A stretch of 64,000 nt of DNA from Balanoglossus misakiensis. Taxonomy: Eukaryota > Hemichordata. The stretch spans positions 11,222,001 through 11,286,000 of the forward strand of contig CM082583.2 in assembly GCA_040954595.2 (NCBI GenBank). Reading direction: 5' to 3'. Position numbers and translations under genes: made by a program. The notes under the pieces were generated by a model that made no database searches, was not told where the DNA came from, and saw only the letters and a program-made list of their open reading frames with translations. Positions 1 through 12,600 of this stretch are shown in pieces. How positions within the stretch are numbered: the first letter of the stretch is position 1; each line of letters begins with the position of its first letter.

Positions 1-285
1 GTAAATCCTACTAAAATAAATATAATATATTGAGATCTTACCCCCAGAAAGAATTTATATGTAACATTTAAGAATTTATATGTAACATTTGGGGAAGTTA
101 ACCTTTTAAAATATATAATAAGAGGATTTGTGTGTGTACAAGTACTGAAAGCCCTATAGACATGTATGTAACAAGGCAGGTAATTTCATCAATCCAGGGT
201 CGTTTGCCTTAATTATTTCATCATGTTGTAGTTTGTTTTTCTTATTCATCAATACCACAAAAAATGCACTAAAAATTTTAATTTT

Positions 286-425
286 CTTACCAATCATCAT
301 GACGCGGATAGTACAGCACAGCCACTGCAGTACTATAGCACTGTATTGTACTGCACTGTACTGTCACTGTGCTGAATATACTGCCGTGACTGTGCTGTAC
401 CATTCGTGTCTTGATGATCGGTAAG
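286..425. repeat. 140-bp imperfect palindrome
   Basis: The left half begins CTTACCAATCATCATGAC and the right half ends with its near reverse complement, closing in GGTAAG. Two roughly 70-bp arms meet near position 355 with essentially no loop. Mismatches are scattered, and internal GTACAGCACAG / CTGTGCTGTAC motifs recur. No target-site duplication was obvious outside the arms. It may be a hairpin-type miniature element or a locally formed palindrome. Confidence 0.8.
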
Positions 426-980
426 ATAAATACAAAGTGACCGTTAAGGTGGATTGATTCCATCACCTTACCCTCCCCGGGCATATTGCATTCAACATGC
501 AAATTACCAAAGAAGATGACTCATCCTCCACACCCTGCCACAGGCGCTAATCATGTTGGCATATGTTGGATAGTTCTTTAGAGAAACTGTTATGTACAAG
601 AACTGTTATAGAGAGCCAAATTTTACACCTAAGGCAGTACTGGTAATGCAATGCATTGATTTTTCTGGGTGATAATTAGCATGGCATATGTTTGAATGCT
701 GTTGTTTAATGCTTAGGTTCGACCTTTGCCGACACTGGATACATAAGTGAAATGTCAGAGAAATCCGTCATTTTGGAATGAGAAGTGCACATCCATTTTG
801 AATGAGTCTTGAGCACGTGGGCACGGGTGTGGTTTTGTCCACATTGTGGAAGAATATATGAAATGCGGGAAATACTGGGGCTAAACAGTCTTAGTACCCC
901 TCACCAAGACTGTGGTATCCAAATTCTCTCACAAAAAGTACTTCTGGTGTATACATCCTATGTTTGCCAGTACGTATTTG

Positions 981-998
981 TGCCCCCCCCCCCCCCCC
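981..998. repeat. poly-C homopolymer
   Basis: Uninterrupted run of about 18 C residues. Simple sequence; its length is likely to be unstable or poorly sequenced. Confidence 0.85.
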
Positions 999-3900
999 TT
1001 GGTGTGTGGTTTTCAATTTTTAACAATTTGGTCTAAGCGGGGTAGTGCAAAATTGATACATTCAATTTTTACAAATTGGGTGACTATCTCGTTCATCTAA
1101 TGTTCTGACAATAGTGCATGTCATTGTGTCAATGACTGATACAGATAAATTAATATCTGTACAAATTATTTGCTGGTATATGTATAATTGCAAACTATTT
1201 AAAGATTCATAATCCAAACTGAATTTTGATCGGTCAAGGATAAGTCCTTAATTCGAAATTGCACCATTCCCCATTAACACATTTTAAACACCGGATTCTC
1301 CAAACCAGTAAGTCAAGCAACAGATGGTTTAGTTTTTACAAGTCATACCTAAGTGTAATGACCTCATTATAAGGAGTTGGGCAGCATCGAATTAACGTTC
1401 AGGTTGTGTTTGTGCATATTTGTCGAGGTCGAGGCCGTCAAACCCAATTTTGAAGGTACATGTAGTATGTTTACAGATATTAATTTAGAACAAAAAGAAA
1501 TGTGGGTTTTATCTATTTAAAGTCATGAATGGCAGATGTTCATTGCAAGCGCTTGGAAGCATATGAATACAAATTACAGACTCCAACACTAATGGAGCAG
1601 AGAATTTGCCCTAATTTTTATATCATTAAATTTGCAGTTTAGGTTTTGTATACGTCAAGCTGTAGCGTTTAACCTATCCGTTAATATTTTGAGGTAGTTT
1701 GCGCCTCAAAAACCAAAGTCTTTAATTATTCGATCACTCAAACAGTGTTTCAATACCATTAAATTATTTTTCTTCTTCTTTTTTAATTCTTACTATTAGA
1801 TTGTTAGATAAAATACTTTGCGTTTACATCTGTTGAGTAAGAGACATAATATATGAGGTTGATGATTATTTAAATTCCCTGAATGAGTGTATAATTGATT
1901 ATTAATAATATATAGACTTTTGCAACTAAAGATTTCATGTGAGGTTTGGTTTGAAAATTCAAGTGGGAGCTGTACTTTGAATTAATGATCACAAGCAATA
2001 TGGTGCCAGACATTTAGTGATATCCTGGTTGAACGCTTTACATTGTTAAATAGCTGACTTTATTTGGCATCATTCGATTACCTTTCAGAGCCAATTTGCA
2101 AACTTAAGGCAGCTGTCACAACGCCATATGTCATATTGATTAACCTTCGTTCACTTCTCTTTTATTTCACAATCGATAATTTCCTTTTGCCCAAATACGC
2201 TATTTCGATGTTAGGGGCGTTACTCTGTCTGATTTAATACGAAGGCAACAAAGCTGGACTGGCAGAGATTTCTTTAGATGTTTGCAGGATTACAAACTTA
2301 TCTGACTTCAATATGTATGACATCTGAGTTTTGCCAGCAGCCACCCAATTTCTGTGTTTATTTAAATTTTCAGAACCTTGCGTGGCACAGATGACAGTGA
2401 ATACTCTGGCCAGCTATCTGGAGTTAGAGTGAGAATATAGCTCGAACACACAGCATTAACTACCTTGATACATTACCTAAATAGGGCAGATATTCAACGG
2501 ACATTAACATTTTCAGTAGACAACCACTCACTCACCCCCGAATGGCATCATTACTGAGCCTTGTGTGAGTCCACAAAATGCATTTTGCAAAACCCATACT
2601 TTGATGAGTTTTCCCAGCATGCAAAATACACATATGTTGTTGGCATTCATACTTTGTGCTATGTTGCTGAATTATTTAACAAACAGAGACAACCAGAATA
2701 TGGTACAGTGTCTCCTTTGCCAGAAAAGATCAGGTATGATTTCATTTCTTTTCATGATTATAATTCAACCTTAAAGGTAAATTCTGTGTGGAAATTGAAC
2801 CTTCTAAAGCTTGACAACCTCTATTATTGCTATCTAGTTTTGCCGGCAGCTGGGAATAGGAATCTGCAATAATCTTTCGCATTTACATTATAAATCAACT
2901 ATCAGACAGCTTTGTCAAAGCTCCCAGTCTAGTAATAATTATTTTATGTATGGAGGCTTAAGATTTTCTTTTATTGGTCAATGTCTTATTTTCAGACTGA
3001 TCGACCCATGGCATAATCAATGAAATTATTTAGGCACTAAATCTAGTACAGCAAACATCCTCTTGTAAAAAGTTGGTACTGTTATTTAATTATTGAACAC
3101 TTGGATTTTCTCTTGACAACAATATTCCAATGGAAGCTGTACTAATAAAACTTAAAAGCAACAAGGTTGACATACTTTTCTTAAAGGGGGCCCATTCTGT
3201 GAAAATAAATTGCCAACGCGTGATTTTACTGGGATTAGAAATTGAATTGCATTTTGGTGCAGGAGACGCCACGTGAGTTATATCAAAGATGAGTGGGGGA
3301 CATTCAAATCGAAGGCATAATAACACTGATGCCATGTTATCAAATAATTCAGAAATTACTTATCACACCGTAACTTTAAATTTACATTTTTCCAGAAAAA
3401 ATGATAGAAAAATGTTACTTACAGTAGAGGATGTGCGCAGTGGAGGCTCCAGCCAGAAGAAAAGGCTCCGTCGATTTCCGTCTAGTCACTTTCCATGACC
3501 GATGGTTGATGTACATTATCTTCAATGAGGCAACCAGAATCTTGGAAAATCCAGTCCATGTTGTCACAGTCATGACCTTCACTTTCCCTTTGCTGTCAGA
3601 AATTACTCTGTGTAATGAATAGGTCGTTCTTGTCATTACATTCAGCCATGGTGTTTGTCAAAGATTGATGAGTTTCGAATAATGGAAGTAGCACCTCACT
3701 GACCATCTGACAACTATCCACTCAAAACGTGTCATTCACCAGGTGCATTTTAATTTTTATGAAGCCTGTGATTGGTTGATGTCATGTTGAAGTTGTTTAG
3801 CATACCAAGATCACAGGTGTGTCTTTAGTGCTATTGATATGGAAATTTCTGTGTGCATAGGTAGGGTTAATGACCATAAAATATCTCTTCTGGATGGAAA

Positions 3901-6900
3901 ACCATATTCTTGGATTTCAGAGAAATTATGCATAATTTGATCTTTATAGCAAGGCGAGTACAATTGCTTTATATTATATGTTTGCAACTGTTTGTGTAAC
4001 TTTTGATGTATAAACAAACATTGTTCAAATTATTTTTTACAATAAAAAACATTACATCATTCAACTAACCACAGACTGTTGTACTTACTGTGTTTCATGT
4101 TGCGTCTGGCGTGCGGTGTTCGGGTCGTGATACTTTCGTCTTGGGTCAGCGGAAGAAGTATTTTCATGGCGGTATATGCGTGGTTAGGGTATACGCTGTA
4201 ATATTGTAAGTTTGCGCTGAAGCTGCATCCATCAGTTTTAACAAGAAAACAGTGAAATTTCACACACCATGGGGCAAAATCATGATTGTAGAATGTCGAT
4301 ATAAAATATTAAATCTCTATTCATATTTGAGTGACATGAATATTTAATACCAGATCGAAGTAGCCGTTTTTAAATTTTCAGCTGTTTTCTTGAAATCGGA
4401 TGCAATGTATGATTAGAACATTTACCTGGCAGATTTACAATTAATTGGCCTTTTATTTATATAGATTGCTATTTGAACGGATGTAGTGAACTCTTTAATT
4501 GTGATTTAATGCAAGCTGGAAGAAAAAAGCTACATGTAGCAGCCCTACCCCCAGCATCAACAGGGATATGCTTTCCGGCCATTACAAACTCAAGGCCTCT
4601 GATATTTTTCTCCTCTAGAGTCGATTGAAGTTTTATTTGGTTGATCATAGGCTTGGCAGGTGGTGTTGGATTGAATCGACGATGGGTCAAGGACTTTGAA
4701 AAAAAATTCATAAATTAACTGCTTAGATATGGGAGAGGCAGAGACAGAGAGCGACAGACAGACAGACACAGAATAACCATCTTTAGTAACATATCAACCA
4801 AACACACACACACATACACAGATGACGGAGCAAAAGAGAGGGAGATTAAAGTTTGGGCGATTTGGCAGGGCAGGGGAAGTTTTGAGAGCGTTCAAGAGAC
4901 ATGCCAAGCTTGGTGTTGACAGGACGGTAGACATGATTTCCTGAGAAATCCGCTAATGTGCCGAGCTTCTGCGGGAGTCGAATTTCACGGATATGGCCAA
5001 TTTCAGCGGGCAGGCTTCTTAATGGCGTCGTTGCAACAAGGTAATACGGATATTAGAGTCCTTTGAAAATGTCTGGTATGGATGTGCTGTTCAGAGATAA
5101 ACAGCTTAAATGAAATGAAGGGTCATCCGTTTGACAGAAAAAAAGGGGTTGCCAATCTGATAGTCAAAAGTGCCACTGAGACGGGCTGTTGTTAGCAGGC
5201 CTTAGAGTTAAAGTGTACTGTGCAGTTGTCATGGTTACAGTGTCAGGCTTATAATATCCGAGCGGGTGAAAGCAGCCTTCGCAACGTTTGGAGATTCTCG
5301 ATAATATAGTCAAAATAAGGTACTGTAGCCGTATGCTGGTATACAGATGTTGTTCTCTTCTTGCCACACTCTCACTTTCTCGTTAGTGTCATGATTTCAA
5401 GGAAAGATTTATTGATATTAAAATCTCAGAAAATCCAGCGACGACCCAAAGATGGCGTCAGTCACACTAGTGTATCTATATACATGTTAATGTTTTCCCT
5501 GTACATAAGCATCAGGTTTACATTACAAAATGCGGGACCATCATTAGGGTTGTGCTCTTTGACTTTCTTTTTCAATATTTGTCTTGTCAATACTCATTAC
5601 TGTTTACTCCCAACACAAAGAGGTGTAGAGGCGTATGTGTCAAACCACTCCAAATTCGCACTGTACGAACACCATACGTCACGTTGTATGAAAGGTACTT
5701 TTATTGTTCGAAAAAATGCCACCTCCAGCAGTAAATCATAGTTTTATTGTATGAAAAATGACACGTCTGGTTGCACATTGCTGTTTTTTTAAACAAATAC
5801 ACTCTCTGAGTTTTGCTTTTAATTTTACAAGCCACTGAAAGAATGAAAAATTAATGTTACACCCTACAAAAGGCTAATGGTTGGTGTGGACAATCTTTCC
5901 CATGGCTGAGGTGTTCCCAAGTTTGTACGCGTGATAACAAAATACTGAACGAATAACCAGAAATTACACCTGGACCCCTTTAATACTCCAAACTTATAAT
6001 TTATTATCATCATCGAGCAGCATGGGCAAAATACCACCCGCCATTATACGATATATAGCTGTCTGAATAAAGCTCGTTTCACTGATTTTTAATCAATTAT
6101 GTCAAAGTACATCTGACCGGCATTTAAATTACTTAATAATAATGTACAGCAAGAGTGTGTAGTTAACATCAAATACAGTTAGCAGAGCACCACACAAGGT
6201 TCACAAGCGCCTGTACACATCCTGTTTTTTCTTATATAAATCAATCAAGTGGATTGTCATTTTGGTTTGCTTATTTCGTTATGGTCTCAAGTCTGAACAA
6301 AAATTAACCCCATTTGAACAACGCGATTAAAATGGCATGTGAGTGCCATCCATACGTGTGAATACAACTCACTTATATCTACATCTTTCAAACCAATCCA
6401 TTATAATTATGTTTACCCATATACGGTAGTTCAATGCCCTCGGGCCATGAAGCATGCTCATCACACTCAAAATAATATTGTCAAATTCTCTGTTCTGTCT
6501 GCAGAATTATAGGGGGATGTCACAATGTAACGCGAACAGCCAGTATTTTAACCTATTAAAAGAGTCAAACGGGCACAAAGGAAAACTCCACAAGATCAGT
6601 TATTCAGGTAAAGGTTACACAGATTGTGTTACTAGAAAAAAGGAACTACACATTTCAAATGATTTGTTACAAATCAGCACCCTGCGCCATTCTTACTTCT
6701 TTTAATCCTCAATATTTACTTGGAGTATCTGACTGTGTTAAGAGAATGATTAAACTCATTTACTGATATACACAACGTCGTTGTTCGGTTACAGTTTCAA
6801 AGCAAGCAAACAATAGTCTGGGCGCAGAACATACGTTCAAGTTTGAATTCTAAATTTACAGCAGACGTAATCTATACAAACTCATTTCCTTAGAGTAACA

Positions 6901-8460
6901 GAATGCAATTTGATCACATTTCCACTCATTCTGCTATGACTTCCTCATGAAAAAAATCATTCACATATCACTTTGGTAATCCAGCACTGACAAATTTCAA
7001 ACCTCATTTCCAATATACCCTTTTGGTAAAAAAGACAGACATGGTAGCTTTAAAACCTAAGTGACATAGTGGAGAATGGTGAACACAGAATGGATGTTTT
7101 ATATTTTGTGGATTTTCACTGAAATCAATAATCCTGTCCAGACGTTCTATAAAAGGTATCCAACAAGAGTCACGTTCTGCCAATGAACAAATCACCCAGA
7201 CGTCTTGGAGAAGGGTTGAAAAGCGTCTACTGGTGCAAACAGCAATATGATAAGCTTAGTTTGAATATAAATTGCCGAAATCATGCGTAAAAGCATATAT
7301 TCACTGATTTATTTAGCACAATGCTGACACGACTGCCTGGCTCCAATAGATACACAGGAATAATCAGGATTCTAAAAGCGTGATGACATCATCACTTTGC
7401 AAATCAAAATGTTTGTCAATGTTGTTGCATTATTAAAAGGTGGGCTTCAAGATGATATTAAAAGGATTATCTCACAGTTGGTTCACATGGACTAACAGAC
7501 AAAATCGGTGGGTGTCCCGGGTGGGTGTGGGAGGTTTTATTACTGTTCCTCATTTACTAGAGGCAAACCCTACTAATAGCATATCAAAACAGATGCAGGT
7601 AATAAAAGTTTAATGGACTCTTGTGAATGCATGGTTCAATTAGCTGTTTCGTGTTGTGTTAGGCCGCCAGCCACGCAAATATTTGGCGCCAAAATATGAA
7701 ACACAGCCAGGGGGTTTACAGACTGACGTCAACATGGGTTGTTGGATGAATGTTTCCAAGACGCTTATGGTCAAGTTGAACGACGTGCAGGGATTGTCGA
7801 TTTTCTCACGGTTTCAATCATGAAGCACCATAGAGGATTTGACACTGTGATATTAGAATAAATTGTAATATTATTTGGCTAACACCCATTAACCCGCAAA
7901 ACACGAATAATATACACTTGTCAGTGTCAAAGCAAGAATGATAAATACATTGTTCCAATTGCACGATATTCTTCGCGCACCAAAGAGGAAACAATCTACA
8001 GTAATAGATGTCATTCAACGAGATACACGCAAAAACTTCGACTCCGAGTCGACACCGACTGACCTGGATGGACAGGTAACGTCAATTGAATTGGCACAAG
8101 AAGTGTTCTTTATCCATCAAGAGATTATAGGTTTAACGGAATACCTCTCTTGAGGACATGAATCATACAGGGCCTTGTACGTTGCAAGCTTTAAACAACG
8201 TCATCTTGCAATTGGCCAAGCAGGTAAGCGTATGTAATCTGTCTCAGGAAAAGTGCTGAACATACCTGGTAGTACGCATGCAACTTTTAAATTTAATTTC
8301 AATACTATTATAATATTAATGGTTGCTCAGTCGAGTTTTCCGGTGTATCCAAGCAGACCCGTCCAGTGGCTACAAGTTAGATTGAAAGCGAGTGATAACA
8401 CAACCTATGTTGGCACGAAAGGGCAAAGCGATAATGAAACATATTCATCGCTGCCTGTAT

Positions 8461-9609
8461 TCAGTGTTTAGTGAGAGCTTGTTGCTCAGATAACTCAACC
8501 GCGCACGTCGACACCGACAAATGGTGACCGTTGTCGACCAGCGTAGACCGGACAGGCAATCGGACGTTGTCGGGTTGTTGATGGTGATGGTGGCTATGGT
8601 GGTGATGGTGCTGTCGCAGGTTTTCTCGGAAGTCCTGTTTGAAGCAGGCGTAGACAACCGGATTCAGCGAGCTGTTGGCGTACGTAAGGCACTGGGACAT
8701 GTAGTAGACAAAAACCAACGCCACGCCAGAATTGCTGTTGTTCGGCAGCAGGTTCAGGCGAATTGTCCAGAAAGGCAGCCAGCATATCACAAACACAGCG
8801 ACTGCCATCAGTATCATCAGACCGACCCTGCCCAGTTTGGATTTTGAGTTGCGGCCCTTCGAGCCCCGTGCCAGGTGCACCAGTATCTTGGTGTAGCAGA
8901 TCATAACAACTACAAGCGGCAAGACGAACCCAAGGGCAAAAGAGTACAGGGAGAAGAGTTTCATGACCCAGTCAGAGCAGTGGATGTTGCACTGAATCGT
9001 GCCCCCTGCGTACTTCCGCGTGGTGGAGCAAATCCAGAGCGGTATGGTCACGGTAATGGAAATGAGCCAGAGCAAAATACACACCACCTGTGCCTGGAAG
9101 ATGGTGCGGTGGTTTTGCGACCACACTGCGTGAACTATTGCCAGGTACCGGTCGACGCTCATGGCAGTCAGCGTAAAGATTCCCGTAAACATATTCATAC
9201 CGTCAATACCGGTGACTATCTTGCACATCACTTCGCCAAAAGGCCAGTCTCTGGTGATATACGGCACGGCTAGAAAGACGAGAACCAACACGAAAAGGAA
9301 GTCGGCAGAGGCCAGGTTCAGTATGTACATATTCGGAACTGTCTTCATGTTCTTGTGTAGCAAAATCAACAGGATGACGAGACCATTGCCAATCAGACCA
9401 GTCACGCAGATGACGCTGTAGATGAACGGGATGAGGATGTGGTAGAACCAAAGAGGAACCCCTTCGCCGCCAAAGTCTGTCGAATTGCTCTCTGTGCCGA
9501 CCGTGCCGGTGACATTCACGTCCCAGCTCGGCAGAGTGGTGAGAGCGCCGTTGCTAGACATCGCGTCCAGCGACACCGTTGTGAATGCAGCTGAGGGAAA
9601 CTGTTCCAC
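8461..9609 (-). CDS. somatostatin / allatostatin-C-type GPCR
   Basis: Single-exon class A (rhodopsin-type) G-protein-coupled receptor of 382 residues, expected in the plasma membrane as a neuropeptide receptor. Visible marks: N-glycosylation sites N32 and N42 in the extracellular tail; N75 in TM1 (GLIGN); LASAD in TM2; C129 at the top of TM3; DRY at 153-155; CWLP at 276-279 in TM6; NPVVY at 316-320 in TM7. The TM7 context YANSSLNPVVYACF is the form seen in somatostatin, opioid and allatostatin-C receptors, which is the basis for the assignment. The cytoplasmic tail has a His-rich run (334-343, nine His and one Ser). The start is the first Met after an in-frame stop and leaves a normal-length N-terminus. 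The ligand cannot be read from sequence; related galanin- or kisspeptin-like families are less likely alternatives. Confidence 0.9.
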   Translation of the reverse strand: MEQFPSAAFTTVSLDAMSSNGALTTLPSWDVNVTGTVGTESNSTDFGGEGVPLWFYHILIPFIYSVICVTGLIGNGLVILLILLHKNMKTVPNMYILNLASADFLFVLVLVFLAVPYITRDWPFGEVMCKIVTGIDGMNMFTGIFTLTAMSVDRYLAIVHAVWSQNHRTIFQAQVVCILLWLISITVTIPLWICSTTRKYAGGTIQCNIHCSDWVMKLFSLYSFALGFVLPLVVVMICYTKILVHLARGSKGRNSKSKLGRVGLMILMAVAVFVICWLPFWTIRLNLLPNNSNSGVALVFVYYMSQCLTYANSSLNPVVYACFKQDFRENLRQHHHHHSHHHHQQPDNVRLPVRSTLVDNGHHLSVSTCAVELSEQQALTKH

Positions 9610-12600
9610 TCTGTGTATTTACACCGAGTCTGCCTGCTGCCAATTGGACGATGTCGACATCATGGAAGTGAGGAATGAACTGGCGACGCACACGACAAGG
9701 ACAGCAACTGAAGAGCCCATTGATGATATTACCTAAGTCATGTGATCACAGACATACGAATGAAATGGTTTGTTTACCGAATGCACAAAGGCGGGCATTC
9801 CCTTCAAGTACTAATGAAATCGGACATACAGCAGGGACCTGGGGATACCGGCTAAATTACTGGATCAGGTGGTCGAACGATAATGATATGACAGCCGCAG
9901 GACAAGCTCGGTTATTTGACAGCAGTTGTCGACTAAAGAAAATACTCAGGCCGGTGTGCTTTTGAGCAGCGCTCAGCGCTGAAATCAGATCTCTTCATGA
10001 TAATTATCGATTATCTCATGCATTTCACTCAGAAATGACACCTTTCAGGTAATTTCGAATCAAAGAATTCAACAATTACCCGACGACTGCTCTTATCTCT
10101 AGCATCTCTGCCTTCACCATGGTAACCATTAATATTTTCCAAACAGCGGCCTCTTCTGTTAGTGAGTGTGTATAGTGGCGCTCAAAGAAACAAAAATGCT
10201 TTAATTGTTAGCATTGTCTACCTCAAAGTGAAAGTGGTATTCTATTATCCGCACAAGATGTGCAACATCTCAGGAAATAAAAGTTTTTTTCCCTTGATAT
10301 TCACCCATGAATTTCAATCAATAGCATATGGTGTCTCCATCGTCTCCGATTAACCTTCGTTCTAATTTATCATGCAGTAGTCATGGATATGAAATTGTAG
10401 CACCACCTCAAACCCCGCGTAATGAGAAATGTAACCGATAGTGTACATTTCCGTATGTTTGCAATTCTACAGAATATATATTATTCTTTCTGGGGAATCA
10501 CGTCCAGTTAAATAATTACCCTGGTGGCAGTTGACTGTGTGTGTAGTAAAAGAACCAATTGAACCAAACCATGATGTGCGTTACAACTGGTACACACAAG
10601 ACCGATAAACAATTTATTTTCAACACCCGTATTGTCACAGCAATATCGGTCTCCAAGAGACTGGCGTCTCAGACTAGGCAATACTGAACCATAGCAACAT
10701 ACAATGTATGTTTTTAAAACCTCTCTGTCCGGTGATTAGGTTTCGCCTAATGGCTTTCAGTGACAATAAATCAGTGACTTAATTATATACAAGGCAGCCT
10801 CCATCTTCACACTGAGAACTTTAGCTTTTGCTCGAAGGAAGCTTGTACACAACACCTCATACGACATACAAACAACTAGTGGACTGATCGAGATCTGTGC
10901 ATATCAAATATTAATGGTGAGAACGTGACATTTACTGCGTCAGAAACAGATGGATGTTATTGACAAGCCAGGTTCGGTGTTTGTTTGATTGGTATTGACT
11001 GCTTGGCTCTTGCGCCTGAAGTAAACAAGCTGAGTCAGTGACTTTGAAGTGGTCGAATGTGCGAGGGCGTTTCTGGCACTAATGCATCTTTTTGTCACAA
11101 GGGAAATCATGTAGACCGATTGTTAAACTACCAGGTGGCCGTCCATGTCCATGTAAGGTAGACCGTACCCCGGGAAAGATATTAGGTGTTCATCATCCTG
11201 TTCCAGACAGGATGGACTTTTCTATCCTGCCAAAGTGTTAATTTTCTTTCAAAAATGACGTACTAGTTAGATTGTGTTTGTTTTGGATAGTGGAAATAAT
11301 TCAAATAGCAGACAATCCACAAGATAATTCTGTCCTCATTGCAATGTGCATAAATACTTATAACATGCCAAATGAGGCAGAAATAGAGTCTTACTAGCTA
11401 TAAATCATTAGAGTGTTATCAATGGCAAGAATTCAATGTAAATATAGGAAGTATTCTTGTGTCTAGAGTAATTGGAAATATTATTAGAAATATCCCACTC
11501 AGATTCCTTTTATAATATGATCTTCATTCAAAATCACTAATGGGATTTTCTATAACTCCCGTTAAGTCGGGGTAATGAGGAAAATAGAGTGATAGACACG
11601 TCAAAAGAAATCCATTATAAAATCCAACCAAAGTGTATATTGATACGTGCCGACTTTAAACAAAAAATACCCTAAATGGCATTTGCGAATTTCACTTTGA
11701 TGTGGCATTACCCAATTAATTTATTTCTTAATGCGCCTCGAGTGCTTATAGATTTATTCGAGTTTTTTTAATTCTATTGATTAAAATTGTATATAATTAA
11801 TTAATTATTTAAAATAACCTACTGTCGAATCGGACGTTGGAACAGGTGCAAATCACCAAGCCTATAGCACACCAGTTCCCCAAAGGATACGAGCAGTTAA
11901 AAGACATGAAAATGTATGACAAATTAAAAACACAAACAGAATAGGAAATTTCAAAGGTAAAATTGCCATGTCATGATGGTCTGCATGGCCCAGTCCATGT
12001 ACAATAGTTTTCTGGATCAAATGAATTGGAAAATGTGTTCTACTACCATATTTATTGTCATGTCATATGCTATCGGCATAGCAAACGACAAAAATCCTAC
12101 AGAGGGCGCTCGCCTGTAACATTCCCGCTATGATACTTCTTAAAATTTAGATTTCAGCCAGATAGAATGTAGTTGCATTATAAAAATGGCATCACCCGAG
12201 AAGTGTTGAACACATTTTGTGTCCAGAAATTTTTTATGGAAATATTCTCAGCCATGCAACTTAAATCTATAGTTTTCAAAACAGGGAATGCAGCCAATTG
12301 TGATATCATTGTAATTGGGGTCAGAACGAGGTCATTGGCAGGCTAGATAATCATTTGAAAAATGAAAGAATAGTTGAATCACGTTATTGCAAATAGAGAA
12401 CCCAGGATATCATAATTTTGGATCTTTTTCGTCCCTGTGGTCTACTTAAAGAAGGGCCCAGCTGTTGAGGAGATACAGAAAAGCAACAACATGCCTTATT
12501 ATTCTCCAGGCACCGTATGGCTGCGTGTTCAACCATCCGACATTTTAGTGTGTAAAGCCATTTCTGATTACATTTCCTGTGTGACCCTCCGTGCGGTGCT

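Larger units (their letters stand above)
1..8460. other. intergenic region, no gene recognised
   Basis: AT-rich sequence with scattered short open frames, none of which resembles a known family or shows coherent exon structure. It holds a 140-bp palindrome (286-425), a C homopolymer near 981-998, a short GACAGACA/CA-rich stretch near 4750-4820, and otherwise unremarkable DNA. The longest frames (for example 2561-2872 and 5361-5741 on the plus strand) have no recognisable domain or splice context, so I treat them as chance. UTRs or enhancers of the neighbouring GPCR gene could lie here but cannot be seen. Confidence 0.6.

Noticed and set aside
2561-2872. 103-codon plus-strand frame
   Set aside because: AT-rich sequence with no domain similarity or supporting signals.
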